Source: Firmicutes bacterium UBA7523
GTDB taxonomy: Bacteria; Bacillota; Dethiobacteria; Dethiobacterales; Dethiobacteraceae
DNA: 31,424 nt
Reading direction: 5' to 3'
Assembly (NCBI GenBank): GCA_002479415.1
Contig: DLMZ01000045.1
Location: forward strand, 298-31,721
The notes under the pieces were generated by a model. That model was given only the letters and a program-made list of their open reading frames with translations, made no database searches and was not told the DNA's origin. The position numbers were made by a program, and so were the translations under genes. Positions 8,260 to 15,979 of this stretch are shown here, in pieces. Each line of letters starts with the position of its first letter. Within the stretch, counting starts at the first letter, position 1.

Positions 8260-8950
8260 TATTTTCCTCCCGGAATTTGTACCCGGCTCCCCATACAGTA
8301 AGGATTAACTGAGGTGTTGAGGGATCTTGCTCTATTTTTTCACGTAAATGCCGCATGTGCACATCTACCGTTCTCGCATCCCCATAATAGTCATATCCCC
8401 AAACATGCTCAAGCAGTTTTTCTCTGCTAAAAACCTGACCGGGATGACTGGCTAAAAGACTAAGCAAAGCAAACTCCTTGACTGTTAAATCCACATTCTT
8501 GTCACTAATTTTAACCTTATGCTGCAGCAAATCAATCTGCATATCTCTAATACTGATAACCTGCATATTGGCAATACCCTGAACAGATGTCTGTGATCGA
8601 CGCATAATTGCTTTCACCCGAGCAGTTAGTTCTCTAGGATTAAATGGTTTTGTCATATAATCATCCGCACCCAGCTCAAGGCCTAAGATTTTATCTATAT
8701 CTTCACCCCTGGCGGTAAGCATTATTATAGGCACTTCACTTTCTTTACGTATGGCGCGGCACACTTCAAAGCCGTCTAGCCCAGGAAGCATCAAGTCTAG
8801 AACTATTAAGTCGGGAGCCTCTGCTTTAAATACCCGCAGAGCCTCTTCTCCGTCGTAAGCCGTAGTTATTTCATAGCCTTCTTTTTCTAAACTAAATCTT
8901 AGCCCTTTTACAATTGTTTTTTCGTCATCAACAATCAGAATACGTGACAA
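8252..8950 (-). CDS. OmpR/PhoB-family response regulator
   Basis: A 232-residue DNA-binding regulator. The receiver domain (~1-118) has the acidic pocket Asp8-Asp9, the phospho-acceptor Asp52 in LDLMLPG, Thr79 and Lys101 in MTKPF. The C-terminal winged helix (~130-228) includes the usual EFALLSLLASHPGQVFSRE and GDARTVDVHMRHLREKIE. The start is TTG at 8950 (GGGGGG 6 bases upstream), placed inside the 3' end of the glycosylase gene with a 23-base overlap. It overlaps the kinase gene at its other end. It resembles WalR/PhoP regulators, but without a target motif the regulon cannot be named. Confidence 0.96.
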   Translation of the reverse strand: MSRILIVDDEKTIVKGLRFSLEKEGYEITTAYDGEEALRVFKAEAPDLIVLDLMLPGLDGFEVCRAIRKESEVPIIMLTARGEDIDKILGLELGADDYMTKPFNPRELTARVKAIMRRSQTSVQGIANMQVISIRDMQIDLLQHKVKISDKNVDLTVKEFALLSLLASHPGQVFSREKLLEHVWGYDYYGDARTVDVHMRHLREKIEQDPSTPQLILTVWGAGYKFREENNV

Positions 8951-9611
8951 GCCTATCCCCCCTAGCCATCAATTCCTGGTACACATCTCGAACTTTCTTC
9001 ATATCTTCCCAAACGGGACGCTTAAGGGATTGATTTCTCAGCAAAGCTGCCGGATGGAAAGTTGCCATATAGCGAATGCCGTCTTTCTCGCGCCAAATTC
9101 CCCGCATTGCACTAATTTTTTCTTCAGTATCCATTAACGTTTTAGCAGCAACAGCGCCAAGACAAACAATAATCTTTGGCTGAATTATATCTATCTGCCG
9201 CATTAAGTGAGAAAGGCAGGCTGCCGCTTCTTCTGCTTTTGGTGTTCTGTTTTCCGTCGGCCTGCACTTAACAATATTTGCAATATATACTTCTTCTCGA
9301 TTAAGCTCTATAGCTGCCAGGATTTTGTCCAAAAGCTGGCCGGCTGCTCCAACAAAAGGCAGTCCCTGCTTATCTTCCTCAGCACCCGGGGCCTCACCGA
9401 CAAACATCAGATTAGCTTGAGGATTGCCTTGACCAAAAACAATGTTATTGGCGCTTCTTCGTAAATCACAGCGATTACAGCCAGCCATCCTTGCCGCCAG
9501 CTCCTCTAAGGATTCAAGCCGCTTTGCCGTTCTATTGTCATAGGAAAAGACAGGCGTTAAAACCCGGGAGCTGCCCGGCGCTAAAAGGTCAAAAAGAATC
9601 TTTTCCGACAC
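8928..9611 (-). CDS. family 4 uracil-DNA glycosylase (iron-sulfur)
   Basis: Removes uracil arising from cytosine deamination. The 227-residue protein has motif A GEAPGAEED (72-80), the C-terminal motif HPAALLRN, and four cysteines (45, 48, 116 and 132) spaced as the [4Fe-4S] ligands of family 4 enzymes. The start is GTG at 9611 with GGGGTGA upstream. Its last 23 bases overlap the start of the response regulator, so repair enzyme, regulator and kinase are on one transcript and translation is coupled. Whether this has a physiological meaning or is only compaction cannot be decided here. Confidence 0.93.
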   Translation of the reverse strand: MSEKILFDLLAPGSSRVLTPVFSYDNRTAKRLESLEELAARMAGCNRCDLRRSANNIVFGQGNPQANLMFVGEAPGAEEDKQGLPFVGAAGQLLDKILAAIELNREEVYIANIVKCRPTENRTPKAEEAAACLSHLMRQIDIIQPKIIVCLGAVAAKTLMDTEEKISAMRGIWREKDGIRYMATFHPAALLRNQSLKRPVWEDMKKVRDVYQELMARGDRLVTYSDC

Positions 9612-9682
9612 GCTATATCACCCCGTAAAGAAATTCAACAAAGAACTCTTTTCTCCTTGTTTGAAAGAGATGCCAAATAAGA

Positions 9683-9705
9683 GAAGAGAAGGAATCCTTC
9701 TCTTC
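9683..9705 (-). terminator. probable terminator of pdxS-pdxT
   Basis: A 10-bp perfect stem (GAAGAGAAGG with CCTTCTCTTC) closes a 3-base loop 39 bases beyond the pdxT stop. On the minus strand it is followed by a pyrimidine-rich TCTTATTT rather than a pure U run, so termination is likely but may be partial. Confidence 0.55.
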
Positions 9706-9743
9706 AAAGTAATTTTCTACAGGTCTGCATTAATACACTTCAA

Positions 9744-10343
9744 TTAACAGCCTGAATATTTATTTTTAAAGTTTTCTACCATACCCACAAAATATCTGTG
9801 CATCCTAATATCGTCGGTTAGTTCGGGATGAAATGCGCTTACCAGCAGATTGCCCTGCCGGGCTGCTACTAATTCCCCGTTACAATAAGCCAAGGGCTCC
9901 ACGTTTTCCCCTGTCTCAGTAATCAGCGGTGCCCGAATAAAAACAGCGCAATAAGGCTCTTCTCCCAGGCAAGGAATAGATAAAGGAATTTCAAAGCTTT
10001 CACGCTGACGACCGAAAGCATTGCGAGCAACAGTAATATCCATTTGTTCCAAGAGATGCTGATCTCGGCCCTCTACCCGTTTTGCCAGCAAAATCATTCC
10101 GGCACACGTTCCGTAAACCGGCTTACCCTCTGAAATCATACGGATAATACATGCTCCCAAGCCAAAACGCTCCAGGAGCTTGCCTATTGTTGTGCTTTCA
10201 CCGCCAGGAATTATCAAACCGTCTAAATCCTCAAACTGTTCTTCTCTTTTAACAGATACAACCTCAACACCACATCTGTTTAAGGAAATCACATGCTCAC
10301 GAACGGCGCCCTGAACACATAGAACCCCAATTTTAAGATGCAA
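9744..10343 (-). CDS. pdxT: PLP synthase glutaminase subunit PdxT
   Basis: Class I glutamine amidotransferase that supplies ammonia to PdxS for pyridoxal 5'-phosphate synthesis. Seen are the oxyanion motif GGEST (47-51), the nucleophile Cys80 in YGTCAGM, and the FHPELTDD segment holding the catalytic His and Glu. The 199-residue length is normal. The start is TTG at 10343, only 2 bases after the pdxS stop, with a purine-rich GGGG in the end of pdxS as the likely ribosome binding site. The close spacing fits the 1:1 PdxS-PdxT complex. Confidence 0.97.
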   Translation of the reverse strand: MHLKIGVLCVQGAVREHVISLNRCGVEVVSVKREEQFEDLDGLIIPGGESTTIGKLLERFGLGACIIRMISEGKPVYGTCAGMILLAKRVEGRDQHLLEQMDITVARNAFGRQRESFEIPLSIPCLGEEPYCAVFIRAPLITETGENVEPLAYCNGELVAARQGNLLVSAFHPELTDDIRMHRYFVGMVENFKNKYSGC

Positions 10344-10345
10344 AA

Positions 10346-11230
10346 CTACCAGCCCCGTTCCTGCATCCGTTCTCCTTGGCCTATAGTTGATATTTCCAGG
10401 CCGGGCATAGCATCATCTATTCCTTTGGATATTTCAGCCAAAGCTTTAGGGTCATCATAATGCAGTGTGGCATCAACAATTGCCTTAGCCATTGCTTTTG
10501 GATTCTTGGATTTAAAAATTCCTGAACCAACAAAAATGCCGTCACAGCCAAGCTGCATCATTAAAGCCGCATCAGCAGGCGTGGCGATTCCTCCGGCAGC
10601 AAAGTTAACCACCGGGAGTCGGCCCAATCTTTTAACCTCTCGCACAAGCTCAAATGGTGCGGCAATGTTTTTGGCGAATGTCATTAATTCATCATCTGGC
10701 GTATTAACTAGCTTTCTGATTTCACTCATTACCATACGAATATGACGAACTGCCTCAACCACATTACCTGTGCCAGGCTCACCCTTGGTGCGAATCATAG
10801 CGGCACCTTCCCCGATCCGCCGCAATGCCTCACCCAAGTTGCGCGCACCGCAGACAAAAGGCACAGTAAACTCCGTTTTGTTAATATGAAAATCCTCGTC
10901 CGCCGGTGTTAATACTTCGCTCTCGTCTATATAGTCAACACCCAGTGCTTCAAGAATTTTTGCTTCTACGAAGTGACCTATTCTGGCTTTTGCCATAACG
11001 GGTATTGTAGATACATCCATAATTTTTGTAATTATATCAGGGTGAGCCATTCTGGCCACACCCCCGGCAGCTCGAATATCTGCAGGCACACGCTCCAACG
11101 CCATCACAGCAACGGCACCTGCTTCTTCAGCAATTTTTGCCTGCTCAGGTGTGGTTACATCCATAATTACTCCGCCTTTTTGCATTTCTGCAAGGCCGGC
11201 CTTTACTCTAAAAGTTCCTTGTTCCACCAT
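10346..11230 (-). CDS. pdxS: PLP synthase lyase subunit PdxS
   Basis: Makes pyridoxal 5'-phosphate from ribose 5-phosphate, glyceraldehyde 3-phosphate and ammonia from PdxT; family members form a dodecamer. The (beta/alpha)8 protein of 294 residues retains Asp24, Lys81 in VMAKARIGH and Lys149 in IRTKGEPGTG, the two lysines that carry the covalent intermediates. The ribosome binding site is GGAGGGGG, set rather far (about 11 bases) from ATG at 11230. A promoter is visible at 11294-11322. It is transcribed with pdxT as a two-gene unit. Confidence 0.98.
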   Translation of the reverse strand: MVEQGTFRVKAGLAEMQKGGVIMDVTTPEQAKIAEEAGAVAVMALERVPADIRAAGGVARMAHPDIITKIMDVSTIPVMAKARIGHFVEAKILEALGVDYIDESEVLTPADEDFHINKTEFTVPFVCGARNLGEALRRIGEGAAMIRTKGEPGTGNVVEAVRHIRMVMSEIRKLVNTPDDELMTFAKNIAAPFELVREVKRLGRLPVVNFAAGGIATPADAALMMQLGCDGIFVGSGIFKSKNPKAMAKAIVDATLHYDDPKALAEISKGIDDAMPGLEISTIGQGERMQERGW

Positions 11231-11293
11231 TTTTAACTAATCCCCCTCCAAGTAAGCCCTGTCTCGAAACAGTTATGTTTATTTTGATAATAT

Positions 11294-11322
11294 ATTCTAC
11301 TATACTTTCTTTAAAAGGACAA
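11294..11322 (-). promoter_or_regulatory. promoter of pdxS-pdxT
   Basis: On the minus strand TTGTCC (11317-11322) and TAGAAT (11294-11299) are separated by exactly 17 bases. The match to the vegetative consensus is 4 of 6 and 5 of 6. It lies between the end of the ddl-linked gene and pdxS, in an AT-rich stretch. Confidence 0.6.
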
Positions 11323-11345
11323 GCATAGCTTTGAAGGGAAGGAGC

Positions 11346-11984
11346 TTAATAAATGGTTGTCTTACCCTTAATCTTAGCCGAGATTACCAACAAAATTAGC
11401 AGTACGCCGCCAGCCATCATAAAGATTGAGGTTATGGATCTATCAACGCTTTCATCCGCGAGCTCATCTTTTGCCGGATTTTCTATCTCCTCATCCTCAC
11501 CCTCGACCGTAGTCGGCACAGGTACATCTGTTCCAGTATTTTCACTTAGAAAACGATTGAACACACCGATAAATTCGGCCTCCCCGTAATCCTTTAGCGC
11601 CGCACCCAGATAAAGCTCTGAAACCTGATTTTCGTTCACATATGCAGCCCAGTTGAAATCTGCCACAGGAGCAAGCCGTCCAAATTCGTTTGCTTTTAGA
11701 AAAACAAGAAGACGTGTGCCCACAGACGGTGGGGCAATAATTGATGAGTCATGTTCCGGCAAAGGAATAGCAATACGCGCCATGCCAATATTTCCTTTAT
11801 AAACAGTTTCCACTGCCAACACAAATTCGCGATGGGGATCCTGGCGCAATTCTTTAACTTCGCCTATTAAAACATATTGAGAGTAATCCAGCATTTCATC
11901 CGGAGAAAAGAATACGTATTTTGCTGAAGAATAGCTTGTAGAAAACAATAAAATAGTAAGTGCCAGAATAATAATGCGCTTCAT
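11346..11984 (-). CDS. secreted membrane-anchored protein of unknown function, coupled to ddl
   Basis: I do not recognise a named family. The 212-residue product has an N-terminal signal sequence (basic MKRI, hydrophobic core, possible cleavage after SYSSA), an extracellular beta-rich domain (~24-130; YVLIGEVKELRQD and AVETVYKGN suggest an OB- or beta-sandwich-like fold), an acidic Glu/Asp/Pro-rich linker (~145-180), one transmembrane helix (~183-203) and a short basic tail. It should be anchored at the membrane with the domain outside. ATG at 11984 is preferred because GAGG sits 7 bases before it; longer in-frame reading upstream overlaps ddl. It starts 10 bases after the ddl stop, so the two are cotranscribed, hinting at a cell envelope role. 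Confidence 0.75.
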   Translation of the reverse strand: MKRIIILALTILLFSTSYSSAKYVFFSPDEMLDYSQYVLIGEVKELRQDPHREFVLAVETVYKGNIGMARIAIPLPEHDSSIIAPPSVGTRLLVFLKANEFGRLAPVADFNWAAYVNENQVSELYLGAALKDYGEAEFIGVFNRFLSENTGTDVPVPTTVEGEDEEIENPAKDELADESVDRSITSIFMMAGGVLLILLVISAKIKGKTTIY

Positions 11985-11994
11985 GATGTCACCT

Positions 11995-13053
11995 CTATAT
12001 CTGAAAAGTAGTCTCCAGACCGTTTTTTTGATCAAAACGTTTAATCGCAAGATTAATTAGCTCAGCTATAAGCTCCTCGAAAGAAACTCCACTGGCTTCC
12101 CAAAGCTTCGGATACATACTAATGGACGTGAATCCAGGCAGTGTATTGATTTCATTGACCCAAACTTGACCCTTCTCATCATCAACAAAAAAATCTACTC
12201 GTCCTAGCCCTGCACAGTCCAGCGCTAAAAATGTTTTTATTGCCATTTTTTTAATCTTCTCCTCCATTTCTGGAGAAACCTTTGCAGGAATCACTAGCTC
12301 TGAGCTGTCATCCAAGTACTTTGCTTTATAATCATAAAAATCATTACAGGGTATTACTTCGCCAAGAACCGAAGCCGATGGCTCTTCATTCCCTAACACA
12401 CTGCATTCCACTTCTCGGCCCGTTAGATGCCTCTCAATTAAAACACGCCTGTCATAACGGAGAGCATCCGTTATTGCCACAGCCAGCCCTTCCCTGTCAT
12501 AAACTTTGGAAATACCCACACTAGAGCCCAAATTGGATGGTTTAACAAAGCAGGGATAGCCTATCTTCTCCTCTATCTGCGAAAGAAGATCATCTTTGTT
12601 AGCATCCCACTGATAAACTGAAAACCATAGATAATCTCCTACAGGGAGGCCTTCCTGCTGCAACACTGCCTTCATCATAATTTTGTCCATCCCTACAGAC
12701 GAGCCAAGAACACCGGCACCTACGTATGGAATCCCTGCTAGCTCCAGTAACCCCTGTACTGTCCCATCTTCACCATAAGTGCCGTGCAATACCGGAAAAA
12801 TCACATCTACAGGTAAAATATCTCCGGAATTTTCACCGTCTAGTACAAGGAGCCCTCCAATAGCGGGATCAGGCAATATAGCAACCCTGTATTTATTTAA
12901 AAGCCACGTGCCCTCACGGGTAATTTTCACAGGAAGAACCTCAACGTTATCCTGTTTTTGCAACGCCTCAATTATTGATGCCGCAGAACGTAAGGATACT
13001 TCGTGCTCTCCTGAACGCCCCCCAAACAATACAGCAATAGTTTGCTTGATCAT
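11995..13053 (-). CDS. ddl: D-alanine--D-alanine ligase
   Basis: ATP-grasp enzyme that joins two D-alanines for the peptidoglycan stem peptide, in the cytoplasm. The 352-residue protein opens with the family N terminus IAVLFGGRSGEHEVSLRSA, then HGTYGEDGTVQGLLE, the glycine-rich ATP loop KPSNLGSSVGISK, the metal-binding VNEINTLPGFTSISMYPKLW and a short C-terminal helix. Ribosome binding site GGAG lies 8 bases before ATG at 13053. It follows the EF-G paralogue with a 25-base gap and precedes a secreted protein gene by 10 bases. D-lactate specificity (vancomycin-type ligase) cannot be excluded from sequence alone but nothing points to it. Confidence 0.96.
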   Translation of the reverse strand: MIKQTIAVLFGGRSGEHEVSLRSAASIIEALQKQDNVEVLPVKITREGTWLLNKYRVAILPDPAIGGLLVLDGENSGDILPVDVIFPVLHGTYGEDGTVQGLLELAGIPYVGAGVLGSSVGMDKIMMKAVLQQEGLPVGDYLWFSVYQWDANKDDLLSQIEEKIGYPCFVKPSNLGSSVGISKVYDREGLAVAITDALRYDRRVLIERHLTGREVECSVLGNEEPSASVLGEVIPCNDFYDYKAKYLDDSSELVIPAKVSPEMEEKIKKMAIKTFLALDCAGLGRVDFFVDDEKGQVWVNEINTLPGFTSISMYPKLWEASGVSFEELIAELINLAIKRFDQKNGLETTFQI

Positions 13054-13078
13054 ACACTTTTCTCCATATTCAAGCGAC

Positions 13079-15163
13079 TTACTCCTCTTCTTTCTCCGCT
13101 TTAGCTGCGGCTATTACTTGCTCTGCCGAATGGGCAGGAACTTCCTCATAACGATCAAACTTCATACTAAAGGAGCCCCGGCCTTGAGTCATGGAACGCA
13201 AATCAATAGCATATTTTAACATCTCAGACATTGGCACGTTTGCCCTTATTTTTTGAATACCGTTTGAAGGCTCCATACCAAGAATTCTACCTCGGCGGCT
13301 GTTCATATCGCCCATAATGTCGCCCATGAACTGCTCGGGAACAACTACTTCAACGAGCATTACCGGCTCTAGCAAGACTGGCTTAGCTTGCTCCACACCT
13401 TTTTTAAACGCTAAGTGTGCAGCAATTTTAAAAGCCATTTCTGAAGAATCAACATTATGGTAAGAACCATCATATAGAGTTGCTTTAATATCAACAACGG
13501 GATATCCGGCAAGAACTCCCGCTTCCAATGCTTCTCTCAGCCCCTTTTCTACCGCAGGAATATATTGACGCGGGACTGACCCTCCAAATATCTTATCTTC
13601 AAAAACAAAGTGCTCTCCGTCTTCAAGCGGCGAAAATTCAATCCACACATGGCCAAACTGACCACGCCCGCCAGATTGTTTCTTGTGTTTACCTTCAACT
13701 TTGGCAGTGCCCCGAATCGTTTCTTTATAGGGAATCTTCGGCAGCTTTAATTCTACATCTACGCCGAACTTACTTGCCAAGCGGCTGGTAATTATCTCTA
13801 GGTGCAATTCTCCCATACCGGAAATAAGCGTTTGTTTTACCTCGGTGTTTCTCTCCATACGAAAAGTCGGGTCCTCTTCAAGAAAACGGGCTAACCCAGT
13901 AGCCACCTTATCTTCTTCCCCCTGCTTCTTTGGTTCCACCGCAAATGTTGTTACAGGCTCCGGAAATTCAATGGGCGGCAGTACCACATCACAGTTTTTA
14001 TCGCACAAGGTATCCCCTGTTGTTGTAACCTGCAATTTGGCTACAGCGGCTATATCCCCTGCAGGCACCCGATCTAGGTTAATTTGAGTTTTACCCAGCA
14101 TTGTAAATACTTGCCCCAGTCTTTCCGCTTTATCTTTGTTTGCATTGTTTACCTGACTGTCACCTTTAAGTGTGCCTGAATATACTTTAAAGTAAGATAT
14201 CTTACCTACGAACGGATCTGCAAATGTTTTAAAAACCAGCGCCGAAAGCGGGCCGGAAGAATCTATTTTAATAGCAGTATCCTCTCCACTGTCTGCTTTC
14301 TTCCCTTTAGCCTCTCCAATATCGGCAGGTGATGGAAATGTGCCGGATATCATATCTAACAACAGTTGTGTTCCTATATTTTGTGTGGCTGAGCCGCAAA
14401 GAACAGGAACAATTTTGCCTGCAAGGATCCCTGCCCGTAACCCGGCAGTCATTTCGTCGTCTGACAATGGTTCCCCCTCTAAATACTTCATAATAAGATC
14501 GTCGTCGCTTTCAGCCACCACTTCCATTAGTTTTTCTCGATAACTATCTGCAATAGCGGTAAATTCTTCTGGTATGGGTCCTTCCATTACTTTTTTGCCA
14601 TCTGCCTCAAAAGTATAGGCCTTCATTTTAACAAGGTCGATAACACCTTTCAGTGATGATTCTGCTCCCATAGGAACTTGTACTGGTACTACATTCTGGC
14701 CAAAAAATCCTTGTAAATTTGCTAGTGTTCGATCATAATTTGCATTTTCCCTATCCATTTTATTGATAAACACTAACCTGGGCATATTATTTTCATTTGC
14801 ATACGTCCATACTTTTTCCGTTCCTACTTTTACACCGGAAACAGCTGATACAATAACTACTGCTGCATCTGCCACCCGCATAGCTCCGGCCACATCGCCG
14901 ATAAAATCAAAGTATCCCGGAGTGTCCAGTATGTTTATTTTTTTGCCGCCCCATTCAATTGGAGCCAATGAAGTATTAATTGTTATTTGCCGTTTTACTT
15001 CTTCAGGATCAAAGTCTGTAGTTGTTGTGCCGGTATCCGACCTTCCGAGGCGAGTAATGGCCCCGGATGTGTAAAGCATCGCCTCGGCCAAAGAGGTTTT
15101 TCCTGCGCCGCCGTGCGAAATCAAAGCGACGTTGCGGATTTGTTCGGTTGTGTAATTTTTCAC
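13079..15163 (-). CDS. fusA: elongation factor G paralogue (EF-G2/FusA2-like)
   Basis: A five-domain translational GTPase of 694 residues. G1 is SHGGAGKTS (16-24), G3 is DTPGYFDF (80-87) and G4 is NKMD (134-137); domain IV contains GRGQFGHVWIEFSPL. In canonical EF-G, G1 is AHIDAGKTT-like and G3 is DTPGHVDF. Here the catalytic histidine position of G3 is Tyr84, a change found in the EF-G2/FusA2 paralogue group. No rpsL, rpsG or tuf lies nearby, which also suggests a second EF-G rather than the main translocase. The start is GTG at 15163 with GGAGG 7 bases upstream. It sits before ddl, and a strong terminator separates it from the leu operon. The role of this group (translocation under special conditions or a different ribosome step) is unsettled. 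Confidence 0.93.
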   Translation of the reverse strand: MKNYTTEQIRNVALISHGGAGKTSLAEAMLYTSGAITRLGRSDTGTTTTDFDPEEVKRQITINTSLAPIEWGGKKINILDTPGYFDFIGDVAGAMRVADAAVVIVSAVSGVKVGTEKVWTYANENNMPRLVFINKMDRENANYDRTLANLQGFFGQNVVPVQVPMGAESSLKGVIDLVKMKAYTFEADGKKVMEGPIPEEFTAIADSYREKLMEVVAESDDDLIMKYLEGEPLSDDEMTAGLRAGILAGKIVPVLCGSATQNIGTQLLLDMISGTFPSPADIGEAKGKKADSGEDTAIKIDSSGPLSALVFKTFADPFVGKISYFKVYSGTLKGDSQVNNANKDKAERLGQVFTMLGKTQINLDRVPAGDIAAVAKLQVTTTGDTLCDKNCDVVLPPIEFPEPVTTFAVEPKKQGEEDKVATGLARFLEEDPTFRMERNTEVKQTLISGMGELHLEIITSRLASKFGVDVELKLPKIPYKETIRGTAKVEGKHKKQSGGRGQFGHVWIEFSPLEDGEHFVFEDKIFGGSVPRQYIPAVEKGLREALEAGVLAGYPVVDIKATLYDGSYHNVDSSEMAFKIAAHLAFKKGVEQAKPVLLEPVMLVEVVVPEQFMGDIMGDMNSRRGRILGMEPSNGIQKIRANVPMSEMLKYAIDLRSMTQGRGSFSMKFDRYEEVPAHSAEQVIAAAKAEKEEE

Positions 15164-15284
15164 GCCAATGCCTCCTCAGACTTAATAGAAATTATATTAT
15201 GGTAATTTCCTAAGCTATCTTCGACTAGCCGTTAATGAAATCCTTCTCTAGCTGTAAATCTTTCTCAAAATAGAAATTGATTAT

Positions 15285-15324
15285 CATAAAAAATAAGAAG
15301 GCATCGAATTGATGCCTTCTTATT
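15285..15324 (-). terminator. strong intrinsic terminator of the ilv-leu operon
   Basis: A perfect 14-bp stem (15292-15305 with 15311-15324) closes a 5-base loop, and on the minus strand is followed directly by a run of T. It lies 8 bases after the stop of the small zinc-ribbon gene and isolates the EF-G paralogue from upstream transcription. Confidence 0.92.
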
Positions 15325-15331
15325 ATATGTC

Positions 15332-15460
15332 TTATTTTTCATTATTAGTCTGTTCTTCCTTTTTTTCAAATGCTACCTGCTCGTTACAAGTAGGACACTT
15401 TTTGGGTTTGCACCGCGCTTCCCGCTCATAACCGCATTGAGGGCACTTAAAAACAGCCAA
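15332..15460 (-). CDS. RCKP-type rubredoxin-like small zinc-ribbon protein
   Basis: A 42-residue gene. The product starts MAVFKCPQCGYEREARCKP and continues KKCPTCNEQVAFEKK with a charged tail. The pairs CPQC and CPTC would form a metal-binding knuckle as in rubredoxin, and RCKP is the signature of a small rubredoxin-like domain family. Support for expression: GGAGG lies 8 bases before the TTG start at 15460, the gene begins 21 bases after the leuD stop, and a strong terminator follows its stop. A redox or zinc-binding accessory to the iron-sulfur enzymes of the operon (IlvD, LeuC) is possible, but that is inference. Confidence 0.85.
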   Translation of the reverse strand: MAVFKCPQCGYEREARCKPKKCPTCNEQVAFEKKEEQTNNEK

Positions 15461-15481
15461 AATGTTCACCTCCTCGGAGAA

Positions 15482-15979
15482 TTAAACATTATCTGAGCTT
15501 ATCCGCCACTGTACGTAAGCAATTAATCCGCCTTTATCCATAATTTCACGCATAAAGGGAGGAAAAGGAGCTGACTTATATGTTTCCCCGGTTGTCAAAT
15601 TGCTAATAGTACCGCTCTCCAGGTCAACGCTAACCTCGTCGCCCTCTTTAATTTTTTCCGCTGCCTCTGGGCTTTCCAAAATAGGGAGACCAATGTTAAT
15701 TGAGTTGCGGTAAAAAATTCGAGCAAAGGAGTGGGCAATTACACAAGAAATACCCGCCTCTTTAATAGCGATAGGAGCATGCTCACGTGAACTGCCGCAG
15801 CCGAAATTTTTCAAAGCAACGATTATTTCACCTTTTTTCACTTTGGAGGGGAAAGACGCATCTGCGTCCTCCATTACATGCTTAGCCAATTCCGCAGGAT
15901 CTGAAGTGTTAAGGTACCGGGCAGGTATAATTGCGTCTGTATCAATGTCTGCACCAAACTTCCAAGCTTTTCCTTTCAT
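15482..15979 (-). CDS. leuD: 3-isopropylmalate dehydratase small subunit
   Basis: Swivelling-domain subunit that, with LeuC, isomerises 2-isopropylmalate to 3-isopropylmalate in leucine synthesis. The 165-residue protein shows KFGADIDTDAIIPARYL, the conserved FGCGSSREHAP and FARIFYRNSINIGLP. ATG at 15979 shares its A with the leuC TGA stop and has GGAGG 7 bases upstream, better than an in-frame ATG at 15994. It is of the short prokaryotic type related to homoaconitase small subunits; the specificity loop reads YLNT. Context with leuC, ilvC and ilvD favours leucine synthesis. Confidence 0.95.
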   Translation of the reverse strand: MKGKAWKFGADIDTDAIIPARYLNTSDPAELAKHVMEDADASFPSKVKKGEIIVALKNFGCGSSREHAPIAIKEAGISCVIAHSFARIFYRNSINIGLPILESPEAAEKIKEGDEVSVDLESGTISNLTTGETYKSAPFPPFMREIMDKGGLIAYVQWRISSDNV

